Source: Catellatospora sp. IY07-71
GTDB taxonomy: Bacteria > Actinomycetota > Actinomycetes > Mycobacteriales > Micromonosporaceae
Assembly (NCBI RefSeq): GCF_018326265.1
Contig: NZ_AP023360.1
Span: 2,471,501 to 2,535,500, forward strand
Length of the DNA: 64,000 bases
Direction: 5' to 3'
The notes below the pieces were generated by a model. The model worked only from the letters and a program-made list of their open reading frames with translations. It did no database searches and was not told where the DNA came from. Of this stretch, positions 40,060-48,985 are shown in pieces. Position 1 is the first letter of the stretch. Each line of letters starts with the position of its first letter. Made by a program: the position numbers and the translations under genes.

Positions 40060-40728
40060 CTAGGAGGCGGCTCCCTTCAGCCGCGGGTAGAGCAGGCCGG
40101 CCAGCACGGCGCCGAGCGCGCCGGAGACGGCGTACACCCACATGTCGGACCAGTCGGCCGCGCCGCCGGCCAGGGTGAGCGCCAGCTCGGGGCCGAAGGT
40201 GCGGGCGAAGTTGAGCGAGGCGCTGGTGACCGCGGCGATGGCGAGCGTGCCGCCCGCGTACGCCAGGCCCAGGCTGATGCCGGAGCGCTCGCCGTCACCG
40301 GCCGCGAACATGACGCAGGCCAGCACGAACACGGCCAGCGCCTCGGCGACGATCGCCGCGACCAGGCCCATGCCGGAGCTCGCCGACTCGGCGAGCCGGT
40401 TGGCGCCGAGGCCGCCCTGCACGCCGTTCTCGCCGTAGCAGAGCCACATCAGCAGACCGCCGGCGAAGCCGCCGACCAGCTGCGCCACGATGATCACGGC
40501 CGCGCCCGCCCAGTCCAGGCTGCCGCGGACCGCGGCGGCGAGGGTGAGCCAGGGGTTGAAGTGCCCGCCGAAGATCCACGCGGCGGCGGCCGCGGCGATC
40601 ATCAGGCCGACCGCGCCCGCGAGCAGCGGGCCGCCGCCGACGAGCAGGGCACCGACCCCGAAGAAGACCAGAACCGCTGTGCCGAGGACCTCGGCGGTGA
40701 GGCGGGACAGCGTTGCGGAACCCATCAT
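40060..40728 (-). CDS. Aquaporin/MIP-family channel with altered NPA boxes
   Basis: A 222-residue protein with six membrane spans and the MIP layout, including TAEVLGTAVLVFFGVGAL at the N-terminus. The two pore motifs depart from NPA: the first is GGHFNPWLTLA (NPW), the second is SASLNFARTFGPEL (NFA). The arginine after the second box, part of the selectivity filter, is kept. It may conduct water, glycerol or another small neutral solute, or gases, with altered selectivity. GGGAGG precedes the start. It is inserted in reverse between gatA and gatB. Confidence 0.85.
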   Translation of the reverse strand: MMGSATLSRLTAEVLGTAVLVFFGVGALLVGGGPLLAGAVGLMIAAAAAAWIFGGHFNPWLTLAAAVRGSLDWAGAAVIIVAQLVGGFAGGLLMWLCYGENGVQGGLGANRLAESASSGMGLVAAIVAEALAVFVLACVMFAAGDGERSGISLGLAYAGGTLAIAAVTSASLNFARTFGPELALTLAGGAADWSDMWVYAVSGALGAVLAGLLYPRLKGAAS

Positions 40729-41044
40729 GCACCTCCCTGTGCATCGATGAGGGGAAGAACGTCGCGCGCAAACCGGCAGGTCGGACAGGGGTGACCGGTC
40801 GGGCGAGCGGCGTTCTCAGGGTGCATTCAGGATCGGCCGGAAATGATCGCCGCACAACGACGAATGAATGAATAGGGCATCGTTCGATCAGCTCATGTTG
40901 TGACGTACGCCACTCTTCTTGTCATGATCGATGGTCGTGCGCGCCGGATAACCCGGTGTAGGCTGAGCGGGGCGGGCTACTAGGCTGGTGGTTGTTTTGT
41001 CCGGCGGCGTCGCGGCGCCCACCCAAGCAGCCTGGAGCGAGGAG
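40729..41044 (+). promoter_or_regulatory. Divergent promoter region, aquaporin/gatB
   Basis: A 316-bp gap without a gene. The part near 40840-40920 is AT-richer (GACGAATGAATGAATAGG). Two TAGGCT -10-like boxes lie at 40959-40964 and 40981-40986, toward gatB, leaving a leader of roughly 50-80 bases. I see no hairpin or dyad of note. Confidence 0.45.
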
Positions 41045-42538
41045 ATGAGCACTCACGTGCTGCCCACCTTCGACGAGGTGACCTCCCGATACGAGCCGGT
41101 CATCGGCCTGGAGACGCACGTCGAGCTGGGCACCCAGACGAAGATGTTCTGCGGCTGCCCCACCGTCTTCGGCGCCGACCCGAACACCCAGGTCTGCCCG
41201 GTCTGCCTGGGCCTGCCCGGCAGCCTGCCGGTGGCCAACCGGGCCGCGATCGAGGCGACGATCCGCATCGGACTAGCGCTCAACTGCACCATCGCCACCT
41301 GGTGTCGCTTCGCCCGGAAGAACTACTTCTACCCGGACATGCCGAAGAACTTCCAGATCAGCCAGTACGACGAGCCGCTGTGCACCGACGGCTACCTCGA
41401 CGTCGAGGTGGACGGCGAGCTGGTGCGCATCGGCATCGAGCGGGTGCACCTGGAGGAGGACACCGGCAAGACGCTGCACGTCGGCGGCGCCACCGGCCGC
41501 ATCCACGGCGCGACCGAGTCGCTGGTCGACTACAACCGGGCCGGCATCCCGCTCGTCGAGATCGTCACCAAGCCGGTGCCCGGCATCGGCGCGCGCGCCC
41601 CCGAGGTCGCCAAGGCGTACGTGGCCGAGCTGCGCGACGTCATCCGCACCCTGGGCGTCTCGGATGTGCGCATGGAGCAGGGCTCGATGCGCTGCGACGT
41701 CAACACCTCGCTGAACAAGCCGGGTGAGGAGTGGGGCACCCGCACCGAGACCAAGAACGTGAACTCGCTGCGCAGCGTCGAGCGCGCGGTCCGCTCGGAG
41801 ATGCTGCGCCAGGCTGCCGTGCTCGACGCGGGTGGCACCATCACGCAGGAGACGCGGCACTTCCACGAGGACACCGGCGACACCACGTCCGGCCGCTCCA
41901 AGGAGACCGCGACCGACTACCGCTACTTCCCCGAGCCCGACCTGGTGCCGCTGGCGCCCGAGCCGGCCTGGGTCGAGCAGCTCAAGGCGGCCCTGCCGGA
42001 GCTGCCCCGGGTGCACCGGCAGCGGCTCAAGGCCGAGTGGAACCTGTCCGACCTGGACATGCAGTCCATCCTCAACGCGGGCGCGGTCGAGCTGATCGAG
42101 CGCACCGTCGCCGCGGGCGCCTCGCCCGAGGCGGCCCGCAAGTGGTGGCTGGGCGAGCTGTCCCGCAAGGCCAACGCCGACGGCGTCGAGCTGGAGTCGG
42201 TCGGCGCCACTCCGGCACAGGTCGCGCAGCTGCAGAGCCTGGTCGAGTCGGGCAAGCTCACCGACAAGCTGGCCCGCCAGGTGCTGGAGGGCGTGCTGGC
42301 CGGCGAGGGCGACCCGGCGCAGATCATGGCCGCCCGCGGCCTGGAGGTCGTCTCCGACACCGGCGCGCTGACCGCCGCCATCGACGAGGCCATCGCCGCC
42401 AACCCCGCGGTCGCCGACAAGATCCGGGCCGGCAACCAGGCCGCCGCCGGCGTCATCATCGGCGCGGTCATGAAGACCACCAAGGGCCAGGCCGACGCCA
42501 AGACCGTCCGCGAACTGGTCCTCGCCCGCCTCAGCTGA
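41045..42538 (+). CDS. gatB: Asp-tRNA(Asn)/Glu-tRNA(Gln) amidotransferase subunit B
   Basis: The 497-residue subunit that binds misacylated tRNA and activates the side-chain carboxylate. The N-terminal cradle has [20 protein letters not shown], the zinc cysteines in FCGCP and [10 protein letters not shown], and [10 protein letters not shown]. The C-terminal YqeY-like tail domain ([20 protein letters not shown]) binds tRNA. ATG 41045 follows GAGCGAGGAG; the frame to 40988 has no homology. Element E lies directly after the stop. Confidence 0.97.
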   Translation: MSTHVLPTFDEVTSRYEPVIGLETHVELGTQTKMFCGCPTVFGADPNTQVCPVCLGLPGSLPVANRAAIEATIRIGLALNCTIATWCRFARKNYFYPDMPKNFQISQYDEPLCTDGYLDVEVDGELVRIGIERVHLEEDTGKTLHVGGATGRIHGATESLVDYNRAGIPLVEIVTKPVPGIGARAPEVAKAYVAELRDVIRTLGVSDVRMEQGSMRCDVNTSLNKPGEEWGTRTETKNVNSLRSVERAVRSEMLRQAAVLDAGGTITQETRHFHEDTGDTTSGRSKETATDYRYFPEPDLVPLAPEPAWVEQLKAALPELPRVHRQRLKAEWNLSDLDMQSILNAGAVELIERTVAAGASPEAARKWWLGELSRKANADGVELESVGATPAQVAQLQSLVESGKLTDKLARQVLEGVLAGEGDPAQIMAARGLEVVSDTGALTAAIDEAIAANPAVADKIRAGNQAAAGVIIGAVMKTTKGQADAKTVRELVLARLS

Positions 42539-42546
42539 ACCCCAAG

Positions 42547-42590
42547 GAAGGGCACCTTCTTAACGGTTTCCGTAGAAGAAGGTGCCCTTC
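42547..42590. repeat. Palindromic element E, copy 1
   Basis: A perfect 15-bp stem (42547-42561 with 42576-42590) containing AAGGGCACCTTCTT, with a 14-nt loop (AACGGTTTCCGTAG) and a trailing TTAAC. Between convergent genes it should terminate both; its tail forms the TAA stop of the minus-strand gene. It is nearly identical to 47300-47343. Confidence 0.9.
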
Positions 42591-44111
42591 TTAACGTGTG
42601 CGGCTCGGCGCGGGGCGGGGCGAGGGGCCGGGCTGGGCGGCGGGGCTGGTCGAGGGGTCCTCGACCACGTGCCGCGACAGCGCCACCTCCGCCAGACCGG
42701 TGCCGCCGACGGTGATGTCGTCGTACGCCATCAGCGCGCGGTCGTCGTCGAAGTAGAGCACCGACATGGTCAGCGGGGTCGGCTTGTCGCCCTCCAGGCC
42801 GCGCAGCCCGGCCCCGCCCGTCGAACCCTGCACCATCAGCATGGTCTGGTCGTCGCCGAGCTTGCGCACCTCGCGGTGGTGCAGGTGCCCGGCGAGCACG
42901 ACGGGGGCGTATCCGGCCAGCGGCCCGGCCGACGTCGGATCGTGCACCAGGGCCAGGTCCACCATGTCGCCCGGCTCCTTGCCGATGGTGTCGGCGAGCC
43001 GGTCGCCGATGCCGATCACCCGCTCCAGGGTCGCCTTCGACTGACCCTCGCCGGACGGCTCCTGCTCCTTGTCGGGGGTGAACCGCGGGTCGCCGATCCC
43101 GGCGATGGTCAGCCCGGCGACGTTCACCACCTTGTTGTCCAGCACGATCGCGTTCGGCTGCGCGGCGACGGCCGCCTCGGTCACCGGCGAGTCGTGGTTG
43201 CCGCGGATGTACACGTACGGCACCTTCAGCAGCGCGATCGAGGCGACGAACGCCTTCTCCGGCTCGCTGCCCCAGTCGGTGATGTCGCCGGTGTCGACGA
43301 CCACGTCGATGTGGAAGTTGTCCACCACGGTCCGGATCACGCCCCACGCCGCCGGGTTCAGGTGCAGGTCGGAAACGTGCAGCACACGCAGGTTGTCGTC
43401 CTCGGGGGAGTACACGGGCAGGTTCTGCACGGTGGCGTACAGGTTGCCGACGTTGCTCACCAGCTTCTGCAGCTGCGCGGCGTACTCGTCGTAGCGGTCG
43501 GCGATGCGCTGCGCGTTGCCCATCACCGACGGCGCGTTGGCCAGCAGTCCCTCGTAGCGCGGCTCGCGCAGGGCGCCCGGGTTGAACGTGCCGAACGCCG
43601 CCCCGAACGCGCTCGTCATCACCGCCAGCGCCAGCCCGCCGGACCAGGCGACCCGGGTCATGCGCCGGTACACCAGCGCGGCCAGCAGCATCGCGGCCAG
43701 CACGGCGACGGCGGTGGTGCGCAGCACGAGCCGGGTCACCCCGGCGCGCACGTCGTCGACGGCGGTACGGCTGGCCGCGGTGATGCCCGCCGGGTCGGTG
43801 ATCAGGGCTTCGGTGCGGGCCCGGTCCAGCGCGTCCAGGCGCACCATCAGCCGGGCCGGGCCGTCGTGACTGTCCAGTTGCAGCGAGCCCAGCGGCGGGA
43901 GCACCACCTCGGTGTCGCCGTACAGCGACGGGGTGACCGCCATGGTGGCCCGGAACGGCCCGACGTCCACACCGGTCGCGCCGCACAGGTACAGACCGAG
44001 CGCAAGACCCGCCACGGACACGGCGAACACGCCCGTCGCGGCGCCGATACGCCGCCACGGAATGCGCCCGGACCACGCCGGTGGCCGGACCCACCGCGCC
44101 AACCGAGTCAT
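42591..44111 (-). CDS. Membrane-anchored metallophosphoesterase
   Basis: A 506-residue protein. The N-terminal membrane span (GVFAVSVAGLALGLYL), a periplasmic-side linker and two more spans (about 135-195) precede a calcineurin-like phosphoesterase domain (about 240-440). All metal motifs are present: LHVSDLHLN, VDTGDITD, IRGNHD, ALVHD and LAGHLHH. The C-terminus is Pro/Ser-rich. The substrate is unknown; related anchored enzymes act on cell-envelope or nucleotide phosphates. I chose ATG 44111 for the charged N-terminus before the first span. The stop lies inside element E. Confidence 0.87.
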   Translation of the reverse strand: MTRLARWVRPPAWSGRIPWRRIGAATGVFAVSVAGLALGLYLCGATGVDVGPFRATMAVTPSLYGDTEVVLPPLGSLQLDSHDGPARLMVRLDALDRARTEALITDPAGITAASRTAVDDVRAGVTRLVLRTTAVAVLAAMLLAALVYRRMTRVAWSGGLALAVMTSAFGAAFGTFNPGALREPRYEGLLANAPSVMGNAQRIADRYDEYAAQLQKLVSNVGNLYATVQNLPVYSPEDDNLRVLHVSDLHLNPAAWGVIRTVVDNFHIDVVVDTGDITDWGSEPEKAFVASIALLKVPYVYIRGNHDSPVTEAAVAAQPNAIVLDNKVVNVAGLTIAGIGDPRFTPDKEQEPSGEGQSKATLERVIGIGDRLADTIGKEPGDMVDLALVHDPTSAGPLAGYAPVVLAGHLHHREVRKLGDDQTMLMVQGSTGGAGLRGLEGDKPTPLTMSVLYFDDDRALMAYDDITVGGTGLAEVALSRHVVEDPSTSPAAQPGPSPRPAPSRTR

Positions 44112-44130
44112 CGCCCCATCATGCCCGCCG

Positions 44131-45252
44131 TCACGCTGGAGCGAGGGTGATGGCAAGAATCCGATCATCGGAGTCGGCCGGGTCCCCGCGCCCGTCATGG
44201 TTGCTGGTCAGCACCCACACCGTGCCGTCGGGCGCGGTGTGCGCGTCGCGCAGGCGGCCGTACTCGCCGGTCAGCGCCGCAACAGGCTTGCCGTGCAGCA
44301 CGCCGTCCGCCCCCGCGGGCAGCAGCCACAGCCGCTCGCCGCGCAGGCAGGCCGCGACCAGCACGTCACCGGCCATCGCCGCGCCGGAGCAGGACGCCTC
44401 GTCGGTGGGCCAGGCCGCGACCGGGTCGACGTACGCGCCCTCGCCCGCCGCGCCCTCCACCTCGGGCCAGCCGTAGTTCTTGCCGGGCTCGATGCGGTTG
44501 ACCTCGTCCCAGGTGTTCTGGCCGAACTCGGTGGCCCACAGGTGGCCGCCGGAGTCCCACGCGATGCCCTGCACGTTGCGGTGGCCGTACGACCAGACCA
44601 GCGTGCCGTACGGGTTGCCCGGCGCGGGCTTGCCGTCCGGCGTCATGCGCAGGATCTTCCCGCCTAGGCTCTTCAGGTCCTGCGAGTTGCCGCGGGTGGC
44701 CGCGTCGCCGGTGGTGGCGTAGAGGTAGCCGTCGGGGCCGAAGGCGAGCCGGCCGCCGTTGTGGATGCCGGAGATCGGGATGCCGGTGACGATCGGCTCC
44801 GGCCGCCCGCCCGGCTTCCAGCGCGCGACCCGGTTGTCGTCCTCGGTGGTGTAGTACAGGAAGACCGTCTGGTCCTGCGCGTACGACGGCGACGCCGCGA
44901 TGCCGAGCAGACCGCCCTCGCCGTTGGCGTCGGCCTCGCGGATCACGCCGACCTCCGTCACGCTCGGCTTCGGCCCGGGGGAGACCTTCACCACGCGGCG
45001 GCTGTCGCGTTCGGTGACCAGCGCCGAGCCGTCGGGCAGGAACGCCACGCCCCACGGCGCGCGCAGCCCGGTGACCAGCGTCTTCACGTCGGTGACCCGG
45101 GGGCTGAGCGCGGGCGAGCCGGACGGCTGCGCGGACGGGGGAGGCGGCGGCTGGGTGGCCACCCGGTCCGGACCCTCGGCCGAGCAGGCCGCGGTGAAGG
45201 CGAGCGCGGTGACCGCGGCGGCCAGTCCGGTGCGAACCCGGTGCGAGGACAT
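44131..45252 (-). CDS. PQQ-dependent glucose/sorbosone dehydrogenase-like lipoprotein
   Basis: A 373-residue secreted protein. The signal peptide ends in a lipobox (LAFTAAC), so it is probably lipid-anchored outside the membrane, after which a Pro-rich linker precedes a six-bladed propeller. Family motifs are LRAPWGVAFLPDGSALVTER, IHNGGRLAFGPDGYLY, WSYGHRNVQGIAWD and GKNYGWPEVEG. It likely oxidises sugars or uses the fold for another substrate; I see no PQQ synthesis genes here. ATG 45252 was chosen for the signal peptide. It lies 19 bp upstream of the phosphoesterase start, and both may be one operon. Confidence 0.88.
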   Translation of the reverse strand: MSSHRVRTGLAAAVTALAFTAACSAEGPDRVATQPPPPPSAQPSGSPALSPRVTDVKTLVTGLRAPWGVAFLPDGSALVTERDSRRVVKVSPGPKPSVTEVGVIREADANGEGGLLGIAASPSYAQDQTVFLYYTTEDDNRVARWKPGGRPEPIVTGIPISGIHNGGRLAFGPDGYLYATTGDAATRGNSQDLKSLGGKILRMTPDGKPAPGNPYGTLVWSYGHRNVQGIAWDSGGHLWATEFGQNTWDEVNRIEPGKNYGWPEVEGAAGEGAYVDPVAAWPTDEASCSGAAMAGDVLVAACLRGERLWLLPAGADGVLHGKPVAALTGEYGRLRDAHTAPDGTVWVLTSNHDGRGDPADSDDRILAITLAPA

Positions 45253-45355
45253 GCGATCCAGCCTAACGCCGTGGGATGTGCTCAACTACTGCCTCGATTC
45301 TCTCAACCTGGGCCCGGTAAACCGCGTCGGGAAGGGCGACGGAAGGAGGAGCCGT

Positions 45356-45862
45356 ATGGCGGAGGACGGGTTCCGCGAGTTCGTGCAGTTGCGCTACGGC
45401 GAGCTGCTGCGCACGGCGTACCTGCTCACCGGCTCGACCCACGCCGCCGAGGATCTCGTGCAGTCGGCGCTGCTGAAGGCGTACCGGCGCTGGGACCTGG
45501 TGGACGATCCGATGGCGTACCTGCGCCGGGCGCTGGTCAATCAGCGCACCAGCGTGTGGCGGCGGATCGGCTCCCGCGAGCTGCTCACCGGCGTGCTGCC
45601 GGAACGGGGGAGAGCAGACGGGAGCGCCGCGTACGTGGAGCGGGACGAGCTGCTCACCGCGTTGGCGAAGCTGCCGGTGCGCATGCGGGCGGTGCTGGTG
45701 CTGCGGTACTGGGAGGACATGTCCGAAGCGGACACCGCCGCGGTGATGGGGTGCTCGGTGGGTTCGGTGAAGTCACAGGCCAGCCGCGGGCTGGCCAGAT
45801 TGCGGGAGGTGCTGCGCCCGGAGCCCCGGCGCGCGGGCGACGTCATGGAGGTGATCGCATGA
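45356..45862 (+). CDS. ECF sigma factor (SigE family)
   Basis: A 168-residue extracytoplasmic-function sigma factor. Region 2 (FVQLRYGELLRTAYLLTGSTHAAEDLVQSALLKAYRRW) contacts the -10 box and core polymerase; region 4 (LPVRMRAVLVLRYWEDMSEADTAAVMGCSVGSVKSQASRGL) is the -35-binding helix-turn-helix. Length is standard. A very good site, GGAAGGAGGA, precedes ATG 45356. The stop overlaps the next gene (ATGA), which encodes its probable membrane regulator. It is divergent from the sugar dehydrogenase gene, whose promoter region it may control. Confidence 0.94.
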   Translation: MAEDGFREFVQLRYGELLRTAYLLTGSTHAAEDLVQSALLKAYRRWDLVDDPMAYLRRALVNQRTSVWRRIGSRELLTGVLPERGRADGSAAYVERDELLTALAKLPVRMRAVLVLRYWEDMSEADTAAVMGCSVGSVKSQASRGLARLREVLRPEPRRAGDVMEVIA

Positions 45863-47295
45863 GCGAGCGTGACCTGATCGACGGGCTGGCCAGGCTGGCC
45901 GGACCGGTGGTGCCGGGCGAGGACCCGTACGCCCGCCTGATGGCGCGGCACCGGCGCGCCCGGCGTAACCGCGCCGCGGGCTGGAGCGCCGCCGCGGTGC
46001 TGGCCGCGGTGGCGGCGCTGCTCGGCCCGATCGGCATCCGGGGCGGGGCGTTCCCGGTGCTCGGCGGCCCGTCCGGCACCCCGTCGGCCCCGGCCGACCT
46101 GCCGCCGGGGCAGCCGCTGACGCCGTGGGTGACGCGGCTGCTGGAGTCGCCCACGCGCGGCCCGCTGGCCGCGGACACCGCCTTCGTGGAGCGGCTGACC
46201 GCCCTGCTGGCGTCGCGGCGGATCGAGGCGGTGCCCGGCGGGCACATCAAGGTTCTCTTCGTCGGGGACGTGGGGGACAGCCGGATCGTGCTGGCCGCCC
46301 GGCGCAACGGCACCCACTACGTCGGGGTCAGCATCTTCGACCGGCGCGGCGCGACCGCCGACGAGCTGGCCGCCGCGGCCACCGAGCAGCGTCAGGAAGG
46401 CAGCTCGGTGATCGTGTCGATGCAGGGGTTCGCGCCCTTCGCGACGGCGACCAAGCAGGTGCCCAACGCGGTGGGCGCCGACTGGGAGACGGCGGGCATC
46501 GTGCCGCTGGGCTGCCGGATCGACGCCGCGGACGCCTACCGCGAGCCCGTCACCTGGCGCCCGGTGCCGGGCGGCGACTACATCGCGAGCACGGCCGCCG
46601 GCGAGTGGTATCGGGTCACCTGCGACGGCACCGTCGTCTACCAGGGTCCCGGCACCGGCGGCGTGGGGCTGCGCGCGGCGCGGACCCTCTCCGAGAGCGA
46701 GCTCGACGCGGCGCTCGCGCACTGCCGCGGCGAGGCGGATCGCACTGTCGCGGCCCGGCTGTTGCGCGAGCCGTGGCTCGACAACGCCGTCGGCAGCCCG
46801 CGCCTGCTCTACCTGGGCCGGATCGCGAGCGGTCCCCAGGAGAGCGCGGCCATCGGCATCGCGGTCACCCCTACCGAACACGGCCGGTGGCTGCTCAGCA
46901 CCCTGTCCGACAACGTGGGCAGCAGCGGCTGGAGCACCGACGCGGACCTGGGCGCAGCGGACGCGGTGATCGCGGTGGAGAAGCGCTGGGAGCGCGCGGA
47001 CGACGGCCCGTGGCTGGTGCAGCCGGACGGCCCGCCCGCGGCCGAGCCGGTGCCGTTTCTGGTCCTCGCGCCGCGCACCGCGCGCACGATCCAGGTGCTC
47101 GACGCCGCGGGCAAGGTGACGGCCTCGGCGCCGCTCACCGACGGCGTGGGCACGGTGCACCTGGACCGGCCGATGCGGCTGCGGGCCCTGGATGCCTCCG
47201 GCGCGGTGGTCGGCACGGGCCGCGCCCCGCTCCCGCAGTCGAACCCGGGCCCGGAAGCGCACCCCCGCGTCCCCCAGATCACCGACTGGTCCTGA
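45859..47295 (+). CDS. Membrane protein paired with ECF sigma factor, probable anti-sigma
   Basis: A 478-residue protein coupled to the sigma gene by an ATGA overlap. A short cytoplasmic N-terminus (MSERDLIDGLARLAGPVVPGEDPYARLMARHRR) is followed by one membrane span (about 45-65) and a large outside domain (about 80-478) without recognised motifs. This layout, with a cytoplasmic segment, one span and an external sensor, is typical of anti-sigma factors. I do not see a classic zinc-binding HxxxCxxC motif, so the role is inferred from position. The outside domain has several cysteines. Element E follows the stop. Confidence 0.7.
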   Translation: MSERDLIDGLARLAGPVVPGEDPYARLMARHRRARRNRAAGWSAAAVLAAVAALLGPIGIRGGAFPVLGGPSGTPSAPADLPPGQPLTPWVTRLLESPTRGPLAADTAFVERLTALLASRRIEAVPGGHIKVLFVGDVGDSRIVLAARRNGTHYVGVSIFDRRGATADELAAAATEQRQEGSSVIVSMQGFAPFATATKQVPNAVGADWETAGIVPLGCRIDAADAYREPVTWRPVPGGDYIASTAAGEWYRVTCDGTVVYQGPGTGGVGLRAARTLSESELDAALAHCRGEADRTVAARLLREPWLDNAVGSPRLLYLGRIASGPQESAAIGIAVTPTEHGRWLLSTLSDNVGSSGWSTDADLGAADAVIAVEKRWERADDGPWLVQPDGPPAAEPVPFLVLAPRTARTIQVLDAAGKVTASAPLTDGVGTVHLDRPMRLRALDASGAVVGTGRAPLPQSNPGPEAHPRVPQITDWS

Positions 47296-47299
47296 CAAG

Positions 47300-47343
47300 G
47301 AAGGGCACCTTCTTATCGCTTTCCGTATAGGAAGGTGCCCTTC
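47300..47343 (+). repeat. Palindromic element E, copy 2
   Basis: 15-bp arms (47300-47314 with 47329-47343, one mismatch), a 14-nt loop and a trailing TTAAC. It lies 5 bp after the stop of the sigma-factor operon, where it probably terminates transcription. Confidence 0.9.
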
Positions 47344-47394
47344 TTAACCCGTGGACGAGACCGTCGCGATGCGGCGGAGGAGATCAGCAACCGC

Positions 47395-47406
47395 TAGCGT
47401 GGGGGC
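47395..47406 (+). promoter_or_regulatory. Leaderless promoter -10 of 2-hydroxyacid dehydrogenase
   Basis: TAGCGT at 47395-47400, then six bases, then GTG 47407; supports GTG over ATG 47413. Confidence 0.55.
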
Positions 47407-48330
47407 GTGCGGATGTGGATCGCCCATGAGGCCGGACGTGACCTGCTGGACCCGCTGCCCTCGGGCGTCGAGCTGGCGGTGCTGCCCCGCCCCGACGCCC
47501 CGCTGCCCGGTGATCCGGCGGAGGTCGAGTTCTGGGTGCCGCCGTTCCTGAGCAGCGGCGACGTCGTCGGGCTGGCCGAGCGCATGACCTCGCTGAAGGT
47601 GGTGCAGCTGATCACCGCGGGCGCGGACGCCTGGGTGGGCCGCCTGCCCGCACACGTGACGCTATGCGACGCGCGCGGCGTGCACGACTCGCACACCGCC
47701 GAGTGGGTGGTCGGCGCGATCCTCGCCTCGCTGCGCCGCTTCGACCACTTCGCCCGCGCGCAGGCCGCGCACCGGTGGGCGTACGCCGAGGTCACGCCGA
47801 CCGACGAGCTGGGCGGCAAGCGGGTGCTCATCGTCGGCGCGGGCTCCATCGGCGCGGCCGTCGCGGCCCGGCTGGCCCCGTTCGAGGTCGATCTGGCGTA
47901 CGTCGCCCGCACCGCCCGCGACGGCGTGCACGGCGTCGACGAGCTGCCCCGGCTGCTGCCGCAGGCCGACATCGTGGTGCTGCTGGTGCCGCTGACGCCG
48001 CAGACCCGCGGCCTGGTCGACGCGGGCTTCCTGGCCGCCATGGCCGACGGGGCGCTGCTGGTCAACGCCGCGCGCGGCCCGGTCGCCGACACCGCCGCGC
48101 TGACCAAGGAGCTGACCTCCGGCCGGATCAGCGCCGCGCTCGACGTGACCGACCCCGAGCCGCTGCCCGCCGGGCACCCGCTGTGGGACCTGCCCAACGT
48201 CCTGATCACGCCGCACGTGGCCGGCTCGGTCCGCGGCCTGCTGCCGCGCGCGTACCGCCTCGTCCGCCGCCAGCTCGACCGCTACCTCGCCGGCGAACCC
48301 CTCGACAACCAGGTCCACGACGGCTACTGA
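47407..48330 (+). CDS. D-isomer-specific 2-hydroxyacid dehydrogenase
   Basis: A 307-residue NAD(P)-dependent enzyme. The Rossmann motif is VLIVGAGSIGAAVAAR, followed by strand AYVARTA (arginine after strand 2, a mild pointer to NADP). Catalytic residues are Arg in VNAARGPVADTAAL, Glu in DVTDPEPLPAGHPLW and His in NVLITPHVAGS. Relatives reduce glyoxylate, hydroxypyruvate or other 2-oxoacids. The N-terminus is short for the family, which fits the glyoxylate-reductase-like group in actinobacteria. The substrate is unknown. Confidence 0.88.
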   Translation: MRMWIAHEAGRDLLDPLPSGVELAVLPRPDAPLPGDPAEVEFWVPPFLSSGDVVGLAERMTSLKVVQLITAGADAWVGRLPAHVTLCDARGVHDSHTAEWVVGAILASLRRFDHFARAQAAHRWAYAEVTPTDELGGKRVLIVGAGSIGAAVAARLAPFEVDLAYVARTARDGVHGVDELPRLLPQADIVVLLVPLTPQTRGLVDAGFLAAMADGALLVNAARGPVADTAALTKELTSGRISAALDVTDPEPLPAGHPLWDLPNVLITPHVAGSVRGLLPRAYRLVRRQLDRYLAGEPLDNQVHDGY

Positions 48331-48351
48331 CCCGCCCCCCGGCCCGTTGAG

Positions 48352-48494
48352 GGCTGCAGTCTCGGGGAAAGTGCGGCCACCGGGTGCCGCGGGCTGCAGT
48401 TTCGGGGAAAGTGCGGGCACAGGACGCCGCGAGGCTGCAGTTTCGGGGAAAGTGCAGCTCTACAGGCGTGGCTGCGGTTCCCGGGAAGGTGCGG
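48352..48494 (+). repeat. Tandem array of element C units
   Basis: Four units start at 48352, 48392, 48433 and 48470 (periods 40, 41 and 37). The core is GGCTGCAGTTTCGGGGAAAG followed by TGC; the fourth is degenerate. Spacers differ in sequence. This matches the arms at 28741-28796. It lies in a 185-bp gap between convergent genes. Confidence 0.85.
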
Positions 48495-48515
48495 GCGGCG
48501 GGCCGGGCGCGCGGG

Positions 48516-48872
48516 TCAGGCGGTGGTGAGGGACTGGCCCGCGGCGGAGACGAGCTTCGGAAGATCAGCGGGGCGTACGGCCGTCAGCGGCAGCGCGCTG
48601 CCGTCGGTGAGCACCGCGACCACGCGCTTGTCGCCGTCCGCGCGCAGCTCGCTGACCTCCGGCCAGAGCACGATGCGGCTGCCCAGCAGGGCGCGCACGC
48701 GCAGCCCGTTCGGGTTGACGTCGGTGCCGGCCCGCCACGCCCAGATCGCGACGGCGACCGGCACGACCAGGACCAGCGGCCAGAACCCGCCCTGCGCGGC
48801 GAGCGGGATGCCGCCGAGCGCGGCGATCAGGGCGGCGACGCTGGCGGCGGCGGGGTGTCGGAAGCGGGTCAC
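48516..48872 (-). CDS. PH-like domain membrane protein
   Basis: A 118-residue protein. Two N-terminal membrane spans (ASVAALIAALGGIPLA and WPLVLVVPVAVAIWAW) precede a small PH-like domain (about 50-118; NGLRVRALLGSRIVLWPEVSELRAD). This matches the bacterial PH-domain family common in actinobacteria. The function is unknown; such proteins are thought to sit at the membrane. The start is GTG 48872. It is convergent with the hydroxyacid dehydrogenase across the element C array. Confidence 0.8.
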   Translation of the reverse strand: MTRFRHPAAASVAALIAALGGIPLAAQGGFWPLVLVVPVAVAIWAWRAGTDVNPNGLRVRALLGSRIVLWPEVSELRADGDKRVVAVLTDGSALPLTAVRPADLPKLVSAAGQSLTTA

Positions 48873-48985
48873 CCGGCGATTGTTCCACGTAGTCTGTTGT
48901 GTCGGACGTCACGGGCATACTGGCCGGCGACGTACGGTGACCTTCGTTCACCGAAGTGACTCCTGAGACAGAAGCGAGGTCGACG

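Noticed and set aside
44131-45252. Sugar dehydrogenase as part of a PQQ synthesis cluster
   Set aside because: No pqq genes are present in the window.
48352-48494. Tandem repeat as a CRISPR array
   Set aside because: Spacers are only 12-16 nt, repeats diverge, and there are no cas genes; the core also occurs at 28741 as an inverted pair.
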